16,377 bases of DNA. Source: Stomatobaculum sp. GTDB taxonomy: Bacteria > Bacillota_A > Clostridia > Lachnospirales > Lachnospiraceae. Shown piece by piece: positions 14,403 through 16,377 of the stretch (positions within the stretch are counted from its first letter, which is position 1; each line of letters opens with the position of its first letter). The stretch is taken from positions 1-16,377 of the forward strand of contig JAFSYO010000029.1 of the NCBI GenBank assembly GCA_017449925.1, given 5' to 3'. Made by a program: the position numbers and the translations under genes. The notes beneath the pieces were generated by a model. That model was not told where the DNA came from and searched no databases. It worked only from the letters and a program-made list of their open reading frames with translations.

Positions 14403-14574
14403 TTCAAGCATTTTTCAAGTCTTTTTCTGCCGGTCTGGGGCTATATCGAAAAGTCCTGATCTGCACTCCATCGCCCGGATCATTTCTGCTTTAAATAGGA
14501 CCGGATTCAAGCACTTTTCCGGGCCTGTTCCCGCTGGCCTGGGGCTATATGGATAAGTGACGAAATTCCACTCC
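14403..14574. repeat. Two diverged copies of a ~70-base repeat
   Basis: Copy A (14403-14469) and copy B (14506-14574) share TTCAAGCA, a TTTTC block, an exact CTGGGGCTATAT (14435-14446 and 14539-14550), GA-x-AAGT, and end in CACTCC. The offset is 103-105 bases with small indels. No open frame is shared across both copies that would explain the conservation. Confidence 0.7.
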
Positions 14575-14601
14575 CTTGTTTTTTCCGAGAAGAAGGGAGT
14601 G
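14569..14601. repeat. 9-bp inverted repeat at the end of repeat copy B
   Basis: CACTCCCTT (14569-14577) and AAGGGAGTG (14593-14601) pair exactly across a 15-base loop. There is no T-run after it. Confidence 0.6.
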
Positions 14602-14723
14602 CGTCGCAGGAAATAGCGAAATAACCCCAATTCCCTGGGAAATCTCTTCCTTGGACGATGTTTCGAGAGATCGACATGGAGTGCAAAATAAGAGTTAAGC
14701 CCATACCCCCAAGGGGCAGCCTC

Positions 14724-14752
14724 TTGACAATTGGAGTCAGATATTCAATAGT
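14724..14752 (+). promoter_or_regulatory. Promoter of the Gfo/Idh/MocA oxidoreductase
   Basis: A perfect -35 TTGACA (14724-14729) and a weak -10 AATAGT (14747-14752) are 17 bases apart. This leaves a leader of about 105 bases before the ATG at 14865. Confidence 0.45.
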
Positions 14753-14864
14753 AGTTTATAGATGTTTCTTAACAAGCCCGAACTGTTTATCGGCAACATA
14801 TCATCTTACCGCGGGCGATGCGGGTGATGCAGGGGCCCGGCTGATTCAGAGGAAAGGATTCGAG

Positions 14865-15836
14865 ATGGGAAAATATAACTGGGGGATTCTGGGAACAGGA
14901 TGGATTGCTTCGGAGATGGCGGAAGCGCTGATGGCGGTGCACGGTGAGATCTATGCAGTCTGCGGCACTAGCATGGAGAAGGCGGAGCGTTTTGTCTCGA
15001 ACTATCAAGTACAGAAGTGTTACGCGGATGCTTTTGAGATGATCCACGACGAAGGACTGGATATTCTCTATGTGGCTACGCCCCACAGCAATCATTATCA
15101 GTTCATCCTGGAGGGTGTCAGGTGCGGGAAACATGTCCTGGCGGAGAAGTCGATCACCATGAATGACCGGCAGCTTCTGCACTGCATGGAAGAGGCAAAA
15201 AAGACCGGGGCTGTGATCAGCGACGGGACAACGATTCTGCATATGCCGCTGTACAAAAAACTGAGGCAGATCGTCCGGGAAGGGGTGATCGGAAAGATCA
15301 AAATGATTCAGGTCAGCCACGGAAGTTTTAAACCCTACGATGTGAACAGCAGATTCTTCAAGAAAGAACTTGCGGGAGGAGCAATGCTGGACATCGGGGT
15401 CTATGCGGTATCCGCTGCCCGGTATTTCATGAGCGAGTGCCCGGAGGAAGAGGTCAGCCAGGTCCATTTCTTTGAGACCGGGGTCGATGAGACCATGGGC
15501 ATCGTCCTGAAAAACAGCGCAGACGAGATCGCGACTCTGGCGCTGTCCCTTCGCTGCCTGTATCCGAAACAGTGCGTCATTGGCGGAGAAAAGGGGTATA
15601 TAAAGATCGATAACTACCAGCGCCCGGACCACGCAGTACTGGTCTTCAACGAAGACCTGAGAGAAGAGATCATCCGGGAGGGAGAGACGGAAAAAGCGCT
15701 TCAGTACGAGGTCCTGGACATGGAAGACTATGTCCGGAACAGAAGCGGAGAGGAAAACCTGACCGTGGTGTACGATACGATGCGGATCATGACGAAGATA
15801 CGGGACAGCTGGGGCCTGCACTATTCGTTCGAATGA
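14865..15836 (+). CDS. Gfo/Idh/MocA family NAD(P)-dependent oxidoreductase
   Basis: 323-residue cytoplasmic oxidoreductase. The N-terminal Rossmann fold has GILGTGWIA (7-15). ATPHSNH (71-77) and the AEKSITMN segment (93-100, with the family's Glu-Lys at 94-95) follow. The C-terminal substrate domain has GGAMLDIGVY (171-180), which carries the Asp of the catalytic region. It resembles dimeric dihydrodiol/xylose-dehydrogenase-type members, but the sugar or cyclitol substrate cannot be told. The ATG at 14865 follows AGGAAAGG by about 7 bases and begins directly at the Rossmann strand. The frame is open back to 14658, but that stretch crosses the promoter and does not look like protein. No sugar transport or catabolic genes lie beside it. 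It ends at a hairpin shared with the opposing genes. Confidence 0.88.
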   Translation: MGKYNWGILGTGWIASEMAEALMAVHGEIYAVCGTSMEKAERFVSNYQVQKCYADAFEMIHDEGLDILYVATPHSNHYQFILEGVRCGKHVLAEKSITMNDRQLLHCMEEAKKTGAVISDGTTILHMPLYKKLRQIVREGVIGKIKMIQVSHGSFKPYDVNSRFFKKELAGGAMLDIGVYAVSAARYFMSECPEEEVSQVHFFETGVDETMGIVLKNSADEIATLALSLRCLYPKQCVIGGEKGYIKIDNYQRPDHAVLVFNEDLREEIIREGETEKALQYEVLDMEDYVRNRSGEENLTVVYDTMRIMTKIRDSWGLHYSFE

Positions 15837-15881
15837 GGATGTAAGTGCCGATAAGGTGCCAAAAAAGCAATACAAGACACG

Positions 15882-15917
15882 AAAAAAGAGGGAAAGGATC
15901 ACTCCTTTCCCTCTTTA
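15882..15917. terminator. Bidirectional terminator between the oxidoreductase and the reverse rubrerythrin unit
   Basis: A perfect 14-bp stem, AAAGAGGGAAAGGA (15885-15898) with 15903-15916, has a TCAC loop. On the minus strand it is followed by six T (from A at 15882-15887), so it suits the minus-strand genes best. On the plus strand only TTT follows, as part of the stem. Confidence 0.8.
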
Positions 15918-15942
15918 TAAGTTTTTGACTTTACAATGTCCG

Positions 15943-16068
15943 TTACTCGGACTTGTAGTCGATATGCCAGTGCCAGAAATGGAATCCTATCATAAGGAGA
16001 TAAATGGCGATGGCATAAAAGAACGTAAAGGCCATCAGCGGGACTGAGAATTCATAGTCTTTCTTCAT
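15943..16068 (-). CDS. Small single-span membrane peptide, His/Trp-rich (41 residues)
   Basis: Short gene on the minus strand with an ideal ribosome binding site: AGGAGG (16077-16082) lies 8 bases before the ATG. The product starts MKKDYEFS. A hydrophobic stretch follows at about 9-29 (Val, Pro, Leu, Met, Phe, Ala, Ile and Tyr), long enough for one transmembrane helix. It ends in the unusual tail HFWHWHIDYKSE (30-41), with three His and two Trp in six residues. Basic residues Lys2 and Lys3 at the N-terminus suggest that end is cytoplasmic. It begins 36 bases after the reverse rubrerythrin stop, with no terminator between and a strong one after it, so the two are probably co-transcribed. I do not recognise a family. 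Binding of metal or haem by the His/Trp tail is speculation. Confidence 0.72.
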   Translation of the reverse strand: MKKDYEFSVPLMAFTFFYAIAIYLLMIGFHFWHWHIDYKSE

Positions 16069-16104
16069 GGAACTTTCCTCCTGATGACTAACGAGCCTGA
16101 AGAA

Positions 16105-16377
16105 TTATCCGAAGTACCTCTTCAGCAGGCCAGCGAATGCTCTGCCGTGTCTCGCCTCGTCGCGGGCCATCTCATGGACGGTGTCGTGGATCGCATCCAG
16201 ATTCTGGGCCTTTGCCATCTTCGCAAGGTCGGTCTTGCCCTGGGTGGCGCCGTGCTCAGCAGCGACACGCATCTCAAGGTTCTTCTTGGTGGAGTCAGTC
16301 ACGACCTCGCCAAGGAGCTCGGCGAACTTGGCCGCGTGCTCGGCCTCCTCGAACGCATAGCGCTTGAACGCCTCCGC
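16105..16377 (-). CDS. Reverse rubrerythrin / NADH peroxidase-type ferritin-like protein, C-terminal part
   Basis: The frame stays open to the window edge, so the N-terminus is missing and 90 residues are visible. They form the C-terminal part of a ferritin-like bundle: [16 protein letters not shown] (9-24 of the visible part), [11 protein letters not shown] (34-44), and [11 protein letters not shown] to the terminal LLKRYFG. The E-E-A-E-H and D-E-A-R-H motifs provide di-iron ligands. This pattern belongs to the clostridial reverse rubrerythrins, in which the rubredoxin domain is N-terminal (here outside the window) and which act as NADH-linked peroxidases. The track-like GTG at 16302 is inside the protein and is not a start. 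It differs clearly from the classical rubrerythrin at 13713-14249. Confidence 0.88.
   Translation of the reverse strand, partial: AEAFKRYAFEEAEHAAKFAELLGEVVTDSTKKNLEMRVAAEHGATQGKTDLAKMAKAQNLDAIHDTVHEMARDEARHGRAFAGLLKRYFG

Larger units (their letters stand above)
14250..14864. other. 615-base gene-free region rich in repeats
   Basis: No reading frame here has a credible start with a binding site or family similarity. The short frames present are unsupported. Contents from left to right: rubrerythrin leader and promoter (to 14328); phased T-tracts (14344-14426); a two-copy degenerate repeat (14403-14574); a 9-bp inverted repeat (14569-14601); a short palindrome TTCCCTGGGAA (14631-14641); a 6-bp inverted repeat ATCTCT/AGAGAT (14642-14671); the 3' arm of a 10-bp long-range inverted repeat (14676-14685); then the oxidoreductase promoter (14724-14752) and leader. 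Confidence 0.7.

Noticed and set aside
14415..14704. Overlapping short minus-strand frames across the repeat region
   Set aside because: Two different frames cover the same repeat, neither has a binding site, and the repeat copies are separated by indels that shift frame.
14658..14864. 69-residue N-terminal extension of the oxidoreductase
   Set aside because: The Rossmann strand begins right after the ATG at 14865, which has a good binding site. The upstream part covers the predicted promoter.
16105..16302. A complete 65-residue protein starting at the GTG at 16302
   Set aside because: The frame continues without a stop to the window edge and encodes the ferritin-like motif FEEAEH upstream, so this is the tail of a longer protein.

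Overview
The window looks like a chromosomal housekeeping segment of an anaerobic, moderately high-GC Firmicute, most likely a clostridium of the Lachnospiraceae type. The evidence is strong AGGAGG-type ribosome binding sites, a zinc class II aldolase, the gene order rho-rpmE-DUF1385-prmC-prfA, a PrdX-type prolyl-tRNA deacylase, and two rubrerythrins, one of the reverse type. There are no phage, IS, tRNA, rRNA or CRISPR features.

Layout, left to right. (1) 1-2390: two single-gene units, class II fructose-bisphosphate aldolase and branched-chain aminotransferase, each with a promoter and a hairpin terminator. (2) 2430-4148: a trans-editing tRNA deacylase, then a CobD/HisC-like PLP enzyme. These converge on 4167-4889, a minus-strand NYN-nuclease protein with a probable LOTUS/OST-HTH tail. 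(3) 4890-5027: a compact divergent promoter region holding an exact inverted repeat that contains both -10 boxes. It serves the NYN gene and a secreted transglutaminase-like protein (5028-6137). (4) 6308-9183: rarA and rho, overlapping by ATGA. Rho carries a disordered insert made of four 11-residue repeats. (5) 9184-9446: a long stem-loop of unknown function, a good promoter, a structured leader, then rpmE (L31) and a terminator. (6) 9802-13601: a membrane protein of family DUF1385, prmC, prfA and an uncharacterised 249-residue protein, closed by a strong bidirectional terminator. (7) 13713-14249: rubrerythrin on the minus strand. (8) 14250-14864: a 615-base gene-free stretch with phased T-tracts, a two-copy degenerate repeat and nested inverted repeats. 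(9) 14865-15836: a Gfo/Idh/MocA oxidoreductase. (10) 15943-16377: a minus-strand pair, the C-terminal part of a reverse rubrerythrin cut by the window edge and a 41-residue His/Trp-rich membrane peptide.

How the genes fit together: the central block (rarA, rho, rpmE, DUF1385, prmC, prfA) is information processing. PrmC methylates the release factor encoded by the overlapping next gene, Rho ends transcription, and RarA acts at stalled forks. The right end is peroxide and oxygen defence. The least explained parts are the palindrome between rho and rpmE, the repeat-rich intergenic region at 14340-14690, and the small membrane peptide next to the reverse rubrerythrin.
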